A stretch of 64,000 nucleotides of DNA, taken from the NCBI RefSeq assembly GCF_007475525.1, contig NZ_CP037899.1, forward strand, positions 1,860,001-1,924,000, in the 5' to 3' direction. The position numbers were made by a program, and so were the translations under genes. The DNA comes from Methylacidiphilum kamchatkense Kam1. GTDB taxonomy: Bacteria; Verrucomicrobiota; Verrucomicrobiia; Methylacidiphilales; Methylacidiphilaceae. This document shows positions 18,486 to 26,977 of this stretch, piece by piece (position 1 is the first letter of the stretch; each line of letters opens with the position of its first letter). The notes beneath the pieces were generated by a model. That model saw only the letters and a program-made list of their open reading frames with translations. It was not told the DNA's origin and made no database searches.

Positions 18486-19274
18486 TTGAAAGTTGTCTTT
18501 TTTGGAGATGTTGTTGGTGAAACAGGAAGGGAAGTGTTAAGGCAGGCTATCCCAAAAATTAAGTCTTTGTACCAACCCGATTTTATTATTGCCAATGGAG
18601 AGAATGCAGCTGGGGGTAACGGGATAACTCCTAAAATCACCTATGAATTTTTAAGACTTGGTATCGACGTCATCACTCTTGGGGATCATGCATGGGATCA
18701 AAAAGAGATAGTTTCTTTTATTCAAGATGAACCTAGATTGTTAAGGCCTATTAACTATCCACCTGATACCCCAGGAGAGGGTTACATTATTGTTAAAGGA
18801 AACGGGAAAAAATTAGCTGTTCTTTGTGCCATTGGCAGAACTTTTATGATTCCCCAGACAGACAATCCCTTTCTTATCAGTAAAAAAATCATTACTGAAT
18901 TACATAAAGAAACTCCCTGTATTTTTGTTGATTTCCATGCAGAAGCCACTTCAGAAAAGATCGCTTTTGGTAGATTCCTAGATGGATCTGTTTCTGCCGT
19001 AGCTGGTACCCATACCCATGTACAAACAGCCGATGAAACGATTTTTCCAGGAGGCACTGCCTATATTACCGATGTAGGATTTTGCGGAGCGCATGATTCG
19101 GTGATTGGTAGAGAAATTGGTCCAATCATTTATAGGTATACCACCTTGCTGCCAACAAAATTTGTGTTAGCAACGAATAACCCGAAGGCTAATGGGATAT
19201 TTGTTGAAATCGAAGAGCAGAGTGGTAAGGCTCTAAAAATAGAAAGAATTCAACTTGCTTTTAATTTATCTTAA
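18486..19274 (+). CDS. YmdB-like metallophosphoesterase (TIGR00282 family)
   Basis: The 262-residue protein starts at TTG and has the calcineurin-like metal motifs of the YmdB group: FGDVVGETGRE at the N-terminus, NGENAAGGNGIT near residue 38, LGDHAWDQ near 63, VDFHAEATSEK near 148, and GTHTHVQTAD near 174. YmdB of Bacillus hydrolyses 2',3'-cAMP-type cyclic nucleotides. In many genomes the gene neighbours rny (RNase Y), but that is not seen here. The length is typical. The family is certain, the physiological substrate is not. Confidence 0.9.
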   Translation: MKVVFFGDVVGETGREVLRQAIPKIKSLYQPDFIIANGENAAGGNGITPKITYEFLRLGIDVITLGDHAWDQKEIVSFIQDEPRLLRPINYPPDTPGEGYIIVKGNGKKLAVLCAIGRTFMIPQTDNPFLISKKIITELHKETPCIFVDFHAEATSEKIAFGRFLDGSVSAVAGTHTHVQTADETIFPGGTAYITDVGFCGAHDSVIGREIGPIIYRYTTLLPTKFVLATNNPKANGIFVEIEEQSGKALKIERIQLAFNLS

Positions 19275-19391
19275 TCCTCAAGGTGTGGACACGCATTGCA
19301 TTGCTCAATCCCTTCCCATTCCCAAATTTTTCATAATGTCGTTTTTAAATCATGATTTGTAGAGAAGAACCAATCGAATGCCTTTTATCGT

Positions 19392-20270
19392 ATGGTCGAA
19401 TGGAAGAAACTTTCTATAGTTTTATACAAACATGATGCAGGGATGCTTGGGATCTGTCCAAACCTAGGCAAGCGCATTCCCACTTTTCATAAAGCTCTTA
19501 GGCTAATTTTACAGTTTCTTTGTTCCCTTTTGTTTCTTTTCTTCCCCTATCGAGCCTTCTCCTCTCCCGATATCGACCTCATAGTGAAGAATATCATCGC
19601 AGAATCGGAAAAAATGGCTCAAGTCATTAAACTTAGTTCGTTTAAAGAAGAAGTGCATCTAGAAAAACTCAATAGTCAGTGGTATCCCCAGGCAACACAG
19701 GATATCCATTTTTTCGTTGGGCCCGGAGGAGATCCTCTAAATTTGGAAAAATTTTCTGAAAAAGAAAGAAAATTTGTTCATTCTGAAGCAAGGATCACAC
19801 GGGAAGCTCTGGATACCCTTTTTTCTTTGCATGAAGCTATCCACCGATTTGAATTAAAGTTCGTCCGAGAAGAAACACCTAATGTCGGGGAGCCTTTTTA
19901 CATTATTGATTTTTCTCCCAAAAAGAACCTTCCCTATAGAACTCGCATGGAAAAAGTATGTAATTTTCTTGCTGGAAGACTTAAAATCCGTAAAAAAGAT
20001 TTCTCCGTTAGTGAAGCAAAAGTCACTCTAACAGAGCCTGTAGATCTTTTCTGGTTTTTGGCACGGCTTGAAAAACTATCGTTTTATTATGCTTCAAAAA
20101 ATCTTCCAGAGGGTAGTTTTCCTGAAACAATCGATTTTATTTATCATCTGGCTTTACCTTTAAAAAGCATTAAAGAACATGAAATGATTCGCATCTCGGA
20201 ATACCAATTTGCTCATTCCGAGATTACAGCAAAACCGAATATTGAAACAGCAAAAAAGGATGGATTATGA
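19392..20270 (+). CDS. Exported protein of unknown function
   Basis: The 292-residue frame begins at ATG 19392, but the ATG at 19443 also gives a plausible signal peptide (basic residues, then a Leu/Phe core ending at RAFSS). The mature part resembles a conserved exported family of Acidobacteria and Verrucomicrobia with alternating beta strands: EEVHLEKLNSQ, an FFVGPGGDPL segment, an NLPYRTRMEKV...LAGRLKI core and ISEYQFAHSE near the end, like outer-membrane lipoprotein-sorting (LolA-type) beta folds. I cannot assign a function. Its stop overlaps the next start (ATGA), so it is cotranscribed with the TauE-like gene. Confidence 0.65.
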   Translation: MVEWKKLSIVLYKHDAGMLGICPNLGKRIPTFHKALRLILQFLCSLLFLFFPYRAFSSPDIDLIVKNIIAESEKMAQVIKLSSFKEEVHLEKLNSQWYPQATQDIHFFVGPGGDPLNLEKFSEKERKFVHSEARITREALDTLFSLHEAIHRFELKFVREETPNVGEPFYIIDFSPKKNLPYRTRMEKVCNFLAGRLKIRKKDFSVSEAKVTLTEPVDLFWFLARLEKLSFYYASKNLPEGSFPETIDFIYHLALPLKSIKEHEMIRISEYQFAHSEITAKPNIETAKKDGL

Positions 20271-20635
20271 ACATTACAGGATTAATTCTGCTTGGCTTGA
20301 CCGCTGGTTTTGCAAGCGGTTGTTTTGGAGTTGGAGGAGGAATCGTTATCGTGCCTGCGCTCATTCTTTTCTTTGGTATCCCCTATCATATAGCTGTCGG
20401 CACCTCCCTGGCAGTCATCATTCCAATTGCGCTAGCAGGAAGTATTTTTAACAGTTGGCTACAAAAAATTGACTGGTCTATTGTTTGGGTCATTCTCATT
20501 TTCGGCGTCATAGGAGCCCTTATAGGAGTATGGTCTATTCAGAAAATACCAGCTAATATAGCTAAAAAAATATTTTCTCTTTTTCTTCTTTACTCTGCCT
20601 ATCGTCTTTGGATCGGATCCCCTGTAAAGAATTAA
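20267..20635 (+). CDS. Half-size TauE/SafE-family membrane transporter
   Basis: The 122 residues have four hydrophobic segments and the N-terminal motif of TauE/SafE proteins, GLTAGFASGCFGVGGGIVIVP in essence (residues about 10-30), then GIPYHIAVGTSLAVI. TauE/SafE proteins export sulfite, sulfoacetate or similar anions. Full proteins have two such repeats (about 250 residues). This is one repeat, so it probably works as a homodimer, as with other 120-residue members. The start overlaps the previous stop by four bases. The substrate cannot be inferred. Confidence 0.82.
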   Translation: MNITGLILLGLTAGFASGCFGVGGGIVIVPALILFFGIPYHIAVGTSLAVIIPIALAGSIFNSWLQKIDWSIVWVILIFGVIGALIGVWSIQKIPANIAKKIFSLFLLYSAYRLWIGSPVKN

Positions 20636-20750
20636 TAGGATCACTAGCAGGAGACAAGCTAACACCAAGAAGAAAATTCAACTGGCAATATTTTTCTTTT
20701 TGTCGATTAGTTAGGAAAATGCGTATTCTTCTTTAAGAGAAATTAAAGCT

Positions 20751-21995
20751 ATGCATATCGATTATATTCAGTCTATTTTTGCTCAACGAATTGGAGGAGC
20801 TTCCTTTGGTGAAAGCACTCAGATATATAAATTTGAAAAAATCAAAAGAGCGAAGCGATTGGCTCAAGCAAACAATCCTACAATCGAATTACTCGATTTT
20901 GGCGTAGGGGAACCGGATGAGCCTGCTACCAAGGAAACGGTAAAGATCCTAGCCGAAGAGGCAGCAAAAGCCGAAAATCGCTTTTATGCAGACAATGGAG
21001 GCCAACGGCTTAAAGAAGCAGCGGCTCGATACATGCAAAGAGTTTGTGGGGTAACCGTTGATCCTCAAACCGAAATCATCCACTCCATAGGCATAAAAGC
21101 AGCTTTATCCATTCTTCCTGCTGCCCTTATTGATCCAGGAGATTATGTGCTGATGACGGTTCCAGGATATCCTGTATTTGGCACACATGCCCAATATTAT
21201 GGAGGCAAAGTCTTTAATCTAGCCCTACGCAAAGAAAATCACTTCTTACCAGATCTAGAGACGGTGCCTAAAGAAATCCTTTCTAAGGCCAAGGTCTTAG
21301 TCCTAAACTATCCTAACAATCCGACTGGAGCTGTTGCCACAAGGGAATTCTTTGAAGATGTGGTTAGATTTGCCATAAAAAACAGGCTGGTGGTGATTCA
21401 TGATTTTGCCTACGCTGGTTTGGTTTTCGAAGGCAAACCGCTAAGCTTTCTTTCTGTACCAGGAGCTAAAGAGGTTGGTATTGAACTTCACTCCGCAAGC
21501 AAAAATTTCAATATGACAGGTTGGCGTTGCGGTTTTGTAGTAGGCAATCCCAAACTTGTTAAGGCTTATGGATATGTCAAGGATCATACCGATTCAGGCC
21601 AATTTCTAGCGATCCAGAATGCTTATGCTTACTGTCTAGATCATAGTGAGATTACTGAAAGGATTGCCCAGAAATATTCGCGTAGAATGGATCTGATGGT
21701 AGAAACCCTTAAGAGCCTAGGTTTTAAAGCTGAAAAGCCAAAGGCTTCCTTCTTTCTTTATACAGAAGCTCCCAAAGGGGTTCGATACCATTCCAAAGAA
21801 ATCTGGTTTCAGAACGCTGAGGAGCTCACAGAATGGCTCATTGAGGAAAAACTTATTTCCACCGTTCCTTGGGATGATGCAGGGCCATTTTTAAGATGGA
21901 GCGTTACCTATCCAGCTCAAAGCCAAGAAGAAGAAAAAGAAATAATGGCAAAGTTAAAGGATAGACTTTCTGACTGTTCCTGGGAATGGTCGTAG
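20751..21995 (+). CDS. dapL: LL-diaminopimelate aminotransferase
   Basis: DapL converts tetrahydrodipicolinate directly to LL-diaminopimelate with glutamate as amino donor, a shortcut of lysine and peptidoglycan synthesis used by Chlamydiae, Verrucomicrobia and others. The 414-residue fold-type I protein has LDFGVGEPDEP near residue 49, YADNGGQRLKEAAA, VPGYPVFGTHAQYYGG, NYPNNPTGAVA, and the PLP lysine in SASKNFNMTGWR. The conserved arginine near the C-terminus is in LRWSVTYP. It is of the DapL2-like type rather than the plant type. General aminotransferases are close relatives, so exact substrate use is not proved by sequence. Confidence 0.82.
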   Translation: MHIDYIQSIFAQRIGGASFGESTQIYKFEKIKRAKRLAQANNPTIELLDFGVGEPDEPATKETVKILAEEAAKAENRFYADNGGQRLKEAAARYMQRVCGVTVDPQTEIIHSIGIKAALSILPAALIDPGDYVLMTVPGYPVFGTHAQYYGGKVFNLALRKENHFLPDLETVPKEILSKAKVLVLNYPNNPTGAVATREFFEDVVRFAIKNRLVVIHDFAYAGLVFEGKPLSFLSVPGAKEVGIELHSASKNFNMTGWRCGFVVGNPKLVKAYGYVKDHTDSGQFLAIQNAYAYCLDHSEITERIAQKYSRRMDLMVETLKSLGFKAEKPKASFFLYTEAPKGVRYHSKEIWFQNAEELTEWLIEEKLISTVPWDDAGPFLRWSVTYPAQSQEEEKEIMAKLKDRLSDCSWEWS

Positions 21996-22055
21996 ATCCT
22001 TATAAGATAACAAAAACTTTTTTTTCGAGGGAAAAAGAACGAGGAAAATAAAATT

Positions 22056-24071
22056 GTGTCGATCGAAGCAAGAAATGGTTTTTTAAATGGTCGACTCGAA
22101 AATCCAGAGGCAAAAAAGGCCTCTTTAGATCCTTCCTTTTATTTTTCTCCTTCTGGTCCTCTAGCTCAAGCTGCTCATTTCGAGTACCGCCCTCAACAAA
22201 AGCAGATGGCAGAAGCCATCTATAAAAGCCTTGAAAAGAAAAAACATCTGATTGTTGAAGCTCCCACAGGAACTGGCAAAAGCTTGGCTTACCTGCTTGC
22301 CGCACTTTGTTATTGCCAGAAGAATGCTCAAAGAGGAGTAATTTCTACTCATACCCTCAACCTCCAGGATCAACTTCTTCATAAGGATATTCCTTTGTTG
22401 AAAAAGATCTTCCCAAAAGAGTTTTCTGTGGTCCTCCTCAAAGGACGTCAAAATTATATCTGTCCCAAAAGATTAGAAAAGGTGCTCAAGCATGCCACAG
22501 ACCTGTTCCCATCTTTTGAGACGACAGAGCTCATGCGTATTTACGATTGGTCTGTCAGAACACAAACTGGCGATATCGAAGAGCTTCATCCTCTGCCTTC
22601 TTTTAACATATGGAGTCAAATATGTTCCGAGCCTGGCATATGCCATCCGAGGAATTGCGCTAACAATCCACGCTGCTTTTATCACCTCTTTCGAGAACAA
22701 AGTGCTCGCTCAGATCTAACAATCGTTAACCACGCCCTTTATTTTTCCCTGCTTGGAAGGACTACTGATTCCCAGCTCCAAAAAGAAGAAGGCCTACCTT
22801 TTGGAGAAAATTTCGTCATTTTTGATGAGGCGCATACCATTGAAAAAATCGCTTCCAATCAGTTAGGATTTTCAACATCTAAATTTCGGCTTCAGAACTT
22901 GCTTTTTCGGCTTTTCAATCCTATCACTCACAAGGGGTTACTTCTTTTTCTAAAAGATAGCAGTCTCTTTTCAATGGTTCACGAAGCTTACGAAGAAGTG
23001 GGTTCTTTATTTAAATCTATTGCTGCCACTCTGGTAAAACTATCCGTTTTAGAACACCGCATTCTTGATCCAATACCCTTACCCAACGCTTTGCCAGAAA
23101 CTTTAAATACTATTGTTGAAAAGCTCTCTCATGCCGTAGCAAATTTTCCAGATAAGGAAATCAAAGAAGAAATAACAAATTGTATTGAAAAAATCACTCT
23201 GGAAAACAATGCAATGATCAATTTTTTTGAAATGCGTATTCCAGATCATGTTTACTGGATAGAATTGGAAGAGCCTAATCCCGAATCAAATGTCCAACTT
23301 CTGGCTACCCCTTTGGATGTTGGTCCATTATTGCAGTCCTTCCTCTATGAAAAAGAAGTTTCAGTAATTATGACCAGCGCCACAATAAAAGTTACCGATA
23401 GTTTTTCTTTTTTCCAAAACCGTGTCGGGCTTTTTTCTCAAACCCTTTCCTTAGAATCGCCTTTTGACTACGGAAGGCAGATGAAAATCCTTATTCCTAA
23501 AGATATGCCTGATCCTTCCAATAGCTCCTATGAAGCAGCTCTGGCAGTCTGGATAGAAAGACTAGTCAAACAGACAGCAGGATCAGCTTTGGTACTTTTT
23601 ACAAACCGGAAGACATTAGCAAATATGGTAGAAGCTCTTAGTTCCAAATTTGCCGAACTTGGCTACCCTCTCTATGTACAGGATGGAAAGACCTCTCGGC
23701 ACAAGCTTTTGAAACTTTTCAAGGAAGCCAAACATTCGATCCTCTTTGGGATGGATAGTTTCTGGCAAGGAATAGATGTCCCTGGGGATTCGTTAAAAAA
23801 TGTCATCATCACCAAGCTGCCCTTCTCTTCCCCTGACCATCCTCAAGTGCAAGCAAAATGCGAAAAATTAGAAAAACAAGGACTAAATGCTTTTGTTCAT
23901 TACAGCTTACCAGAGGCTGTTTTAAAGTTCCGCCAAGGGATTGGTAGATTAATAAGAAGCAAAGAAGATAAAGGCATTGTGGCCGTTCTTGATTCAAGAA
24001 TCCTTTCTAAATCCTATGGGAAAATTTTTCTTAATTCGATTCCCAATACCCCTATTGAAATTATCGAATAA
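22056..24071 (+). CDS. DinG-family ATP-dependent DNA helicase
   Basis: The 671-residue protein starts at GTG. It is a superfamily 2 helicase of the XPD/DinG type: Walker A APTGTGKSLAYL near 69-80, DEAH at 257-260, and C-terminal motifs FGMDSFWQGIDVPG and RQGIGRLIRS. Between them, Cys136, Cys196, Cys201 and Cys207 (NYIC; GIC...NC...RCF) are spaced as the 4Fe-4S cluster ligands of this family. DinG unwinds 5'-3' and resolves R-loops and other structures. A Q-motif-like FEYRPQQ precedes Walker A. It follows dapL at 60 bases on the same strand. Confidence 0.88.
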   Translation: MSIEARNGFLNGRLENPEAKKASLDPSFYFSPSGPLAQAAHFEYRPQQKQMAEAIYKSLEKKKHLIVEAPTGTGKSLAYLLAALCYCQKNAQRGVISTHTLNLQDQLLHKDIPLLKKIFPKEFSVVLLKGRQNYICPKRLEKVLKHATDLFPSFETTELMRIYDWSVRTQTGDIEELHPLPSFNIWSQICSEPGICHPRNCANNPRCFYHLFREQSARSDLTIVNHALYFSLLGRTTDSQLQKEEGLPFGENFVIFDEAHTIEKIASNQLGFSTSKFRLQNLLFRLFNPITHKGLLLFLKDSSLFSMVHEAYEEVGSLFKSIAATLVKLSVLEHRILDPIPLPNALPETLNTIVEKLSHAVANFPDKEIKEEITNCIEKITLENNAMINFFEMRIPDHVYWIELEEPNPESNVQLLATPLDVGPLLQSFLYEKEVSVIMTSATIKVTDSFSFFQNRVGLFSQTLSLESPFDYGRQMKILIPKDMPDPSNSSYEAALAVWIERLVKQTAGSALVLFTNRKTLANMVEALSSKFAELGYPLYVQDGKTSRHKLLKLFKEAKHSILFGMDSFWQGIDVPGDSLKNVIITKLPFSSPDHPQVQAKCEKLEKQGLNAFVHYSLPEAVLKFRQGIGRLIRSKEDKGIVAVLDSRILSKSYGKIFLNSIPNTPIEIIE

Positions 24072-24259
24072 TCAAAAAAACAGCTCTTTGCATTTAGGAA
24101 ATACTTAAAAGCTTTTCTCTAACCTTTGCCTGTTTCAGAGGAGATGCCTTCTAATCCTTTCCCCTGAAAATAAATTTAGATTCTCTCTGAGCAATAAATA
24201 TTGCTATTTCCTTATTAAAGGATTATTCTTTTCCATAAACAAACATCCTGACAAAAATT

Positions 24260-24616
24260 ATGAAAACAACAATCCATGCGCTCGTTTTGTTCCTCGTTAG
24301 TTCCCTTTTACCCATCTCATCCCTCCATGCCCAGGATGAGAAAACTGTCATCAAAGGAAAAGTCGTTGATTTGGTTTGCTATCTTGATCATGGAGCGGAA
24401 GGCGAAAAACATTTGAAGTGTGCCAAAACTTGTATCGGATCAGGATTGCCTGTTGGGTTGAAAGGCGAAGATGGAAAACTTTATCTCATCGTCGGAGAGC
24501 ATAAGCCGATAAACTCTGAACTTGTTTCTAAAGCCCAGCAAATCATTACTGTAAAGGGCAAAGTCGTTAGTAAAGATGGTTTTAATTTGATAGAAAATGC
24601 TGAAATAGTTCAATAA
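24260..24616 (+). CDS. Small exported cysteine-containing protein
   Basis: The 118-residue protein has a signal peptide cleaved near LHAQDE. The mature part is an OB-like small beta domain: KVVDLVCYLDHGAEGEKH, then CAKTCIGSGLPVG, then VKGKVVSKDGFNLIENA. The C-Y-L-D-H-G and C-x3-C pattern suggests a metal or heme ligand set or disulfides. I have seen the general shape in exported proteins of Acidobacteria and related groups but know no proven function. It is flanked by about 190 non-coding bases on each side and is a single-gene unit. Confidence 0.65.
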   Translation: MKTTIHALVLFLVSSLLPISSLHAQDEKTVIKGKVVDLVCYLDHGAEGEKHLKCAKTCIGSGLPVGLKGEDGKLYLIVGEHKPINSELVSKAQQIITVKGKVVSKDGFNLIENAEIVQ

Positions 24617-24838
24617 GTATCAACAATACCATTTTCTCTTTCTTTGCGTTTTTTAAAAAGATAATACAGCGTATTGTCTTTCCATTCTCGGTCATTTGTT
24701 TTGCAACTGGCTACTTCTCATTAACGACTCCATAGAATATGCTTGCCAATGGCTTTTAAAAGCGAGTAGTAAATTTTAGCTATTTTAGTTATCCTATAAT
24801 TAAAAGTGGAATAGGGAAGCTAGCTCTTTTTTTTCTCT

Positions 24839-25612
24839 ATGCTCTTTTTGGATCCTCCTTATCAGCCAAGGATTATTATAGAAAACGAAGATTTTGCTAT
24901 TGTCGATAAACCCCCTTTTTTTCTTTCTCATCCAACAAAGAAAAAAAGGGGATCCAGTCTTCTGGAATGGCTCTATAATCAGAATAATCAAACTCCATGG
25001 AAGCTTATTCACCGGCTGGATCGTGAAACGAGCGGCCTATTATTGGTAGCTAAAAATGATGCTTCGGCGGCATATTTTGGTCGTCAAATGGAAAAAAGGT
25101 TAATCCAGAAGGGCTATTTTGCTATTACCTGGGGTGAACTGAAAGCCGATTATCTAAAAATTGAAGCTCCACTGGGCTATCTAGGAATTTCGGATGAGAA
25201 TGAAATCGTGATCCGTCAAGGTGTCCGCCCAAAGGGAAGTCAAGCCATCACAGAAATTTATCCTCTAGGCTATGGCGGAGGATACAGTTTATTATGGGCA
25301 AAACCTCAAACTGGAAAACTACATCAAATTAGAGTCCACCTCTCCCTTATCAAACATCCTATTGTTGGAGATAAACTGTATGGCCCTAATCCATCCTACT
25401 TTTTGGATTTTTCAAAGCAGGGATGGACAAAAGAAATGGAAAAAAATCTACTGTTACCAAGACATGCGTTACATGCAGCTTTTCTTTCATTTTTTTGGAA
25501 AGGGAAAAAACAGACTATCTTTTTGCCTCTTTCCGATGACCTTGAACAGTTTTTAAAACTAACGAAAGGTTTTCAGAAAATTCATAACCCACGATTTTTT
25601 GAAATCTCCTAA
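24839..25612 (+). CDS. RluA-family RNA pseudouridine synthase
   Basis: The 257-residue enzyme isomerises uridine to pseudouridine in rRNA or tRNA. The catalytic motif HRLDRETSGLLL (about residues 60-71) contains the active aspartate, and LHQIRVHLSLIKHPIVGDKLYG (second half of the usual motif set) is present near 160-180. An N-terminal S4 domain is absent, so it resembles the short RluA/TruC group rather than RluC/RluD. The target base cannot be told from sequence. The gene ends before a strong terminator that faces the convergent alcohol dehydrogenase gene. Confidence 0.88.
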   Translation: MLFLDPPYQPRIIIENEDFAIVDKPPFFLSHPTKKKRGSSLLEWLYNQNNQTPWKLIHRLDRETSGLLLVAKNDASAAYFGRQMEKRLIQKGYFAITWGELKADYLKIEAPLGYLGISDENEIVIRQGVRPKGSQAITEIYPLGYGGGYSLLWAKPQTGKLHQIRVHLSLIKHPIVGDKLYGPNPSYFLDFSKQGWTKEMEKNLLLPRHALHAAFLSFFWKGKKQTIFLPLSDDLEQFLKLTKGFQKIHNPRFFEIS

Positions 25613-25735
25613 GCCCTATGTCACTCTCTATCTCGCATACGAGCCAACGGATTGAAGCCCTAAAAGAACCCTGACTTGCCTTCAATTCCCTAAGGCTTTC
25701 TTAGCAGTAGTCTTGATTCTGCTAATAAAACCAAC

Positions 25736-25774
25736 GAATTCCAAATCCGAAACATGATGTTGGAATTCTTTTTT
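25736..25774 (+). terminator. Rho-independent terminator after the pseudouridine synthase gene
   Basis: GAATTCCAA (25736-25744) pairs with TTGGAATTC (25760-25768) around a 15-base loop and is followed by six T (25769-25774). The T-run touches the stop codon of the convergent dehydrogenase gene. Confidence 0.75.
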
Positions 25775-26786
25775 ACATGACAAGGACTGCCCGTGACAAT
25801 ATTTCGCCTTTTTTTAGTTTTAATAAAGCTTCTGGTGCCTGTTCTAAAGTAAATATTTGACTGATCGCTTTGATTTTCCCTTCCGCTGCAAGTCGCAAGA
25901 CTTCTTTCATTTCCTCCCGGGGACCAATAACGGTCCCTAAAATGACTTTTTCTTCCACAAATGAAAATTCTCCTAGCAGGGCATTGACACCCAAAACGAT
26001 CTTACCACCAGGTTTAACCAAAGAGATCGCCTGTTGGGCAACCGCATTGGAAGGCGCAAAAACAACCGCACAATCAATATCAGCTTCCTTTTTCAACTTT
26101 TCTAAACGCTGAGAGTCATTGGCATCAATGCAATCATGAGCCCCAAGCTCTTTTGCTATTTGCAAATGTTTAGGGTTTCTCGATAGTGCTATGACAGTGG
26201 CACCCGCAAGACAAGCAAATTGTACGGCCATGTGCCCTACTCCCCCAATACCAAAGATCGCCACACGTTTGCCAACCAATGGTCCAGCTTTTTGTATAGC
26301 ATGGAAAGCCGTAATTCCTGGACAAAATAATGGAGCTGCCTCCGCTGCAGATAGGGAATCAGGGATAGGATAGAGAAAATCCTCTTTTCCAACAACAAAT
26401 TCGGCATAACCACCATCCACTGTCTCTCCGGTAATTTCTTTAAAGGGACAAAGCTGTTCTCTTCCAGTCCGACAGTAAGAACATCTTCCACACGAAGACC
26501 ACAAAGGCTGGAGTCCCACTCGATCACCCTTTTTAAATTGAGAGACACGGCTCCCCACCTCTTCGATCGTTCCGACAATTTCATGCCCAGGGATAATAGG
26601 AAGTTTTGCGGGCACTCCCCTTTCTATCCAATCCCCTTCAATCATGTGTAAGTTGGATCGACACACCCCACAGGCTTCCGTTCGAATCAATACTTCATCC
26701 TCTTTAAGCCGAGGCAAATCCACTTGTTGGAGTATCAACGGGTTTTCTTCTAAAGGAGAAGGTTTGGTCAATAAAACAGCTTTCAT
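25773..26786 (-). CDS. Zinc-dependent alcohol dehydrogenase
   Basis: This 337-residue medium-chain dehydrogenase/reductase has a catalytic zinc site (ACGVCRSNLH near residue 34 and GHEIVGTIEEVG near 67), the structural zinc cysteines CGRCSYCRTGREQLC (about 99-113), and an NAD(P)-binding Rossmann motif FGIGGVGHMAVQ near 173. It resembles AdhA-type ethanol-active enzymes, but the actual alcohol or aldehyde is not predictable; formaldehyde or short alcohols are possible in a methylotroph. It is divergent from the nuclease gene across a 190-base region containing an inverted repeat. Confidence 0.9.
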   Translation of the reverse strand: MKAVLLTKPSPLEENPLILQQVDLPRLKEDEVLIRTEACGVCRSNLHMIEGDWIERGVPAKLPIIPGHEIVGTIEEVGSRVSQFKKGDRVGLQPLWSSCGRCSYCRTGREQLCPFKEITGETVDGGYAEFVVGKEDFLYPIPDSLSAAEAAPLFCPGITAFHAIQKAGPLVGKRVAIFGIGGVGHMAVQFACLAGATVIALSRNPKHLQIAKELGAHDCIDANDSQRLEKLKKEADIDCAVVFAPSNAVAQQAISLVKPGGKIVLGVNALLGEFSFVEEKVILGTVIGPREEMKEVLRLAAEGKIKAISQIFTLEQAPEALLKLKKGEILSRAVLVM

Positions 26787-26918
26787 TTTTCAATCTTTCC
26801 AACCAGCACTCGATAAAGAATGAGCATATTATATTATCAATAGAAACTATTCTGAAGCCTTTTCTTCGGTTTTCATTGAGAGAGAGAAAATGATTTGCTA
26901 TTGATTTATGATAGAAAA

Positions 26919-26939
26919 TAAGTTAGTTAAATTAACTTA
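26919..26939. promoter_or_regulatory. Inverted repeat in a divergent promoter region
   Basis: TAAGTTA (26919-26925) and TAACTTA (26933-26939) form a perfect seven-base inverted repeat with a seven-base spacer, between the divergent dehydrogenase and nuclease genes. It has the geometry of a dimeric regulator site. No regulator gene is adjacent. Confidence 0.4.
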
Positions 26940-26977
26940 CAAAATAGATAATTTCTTTTGATATTAGCATTGGTTTA

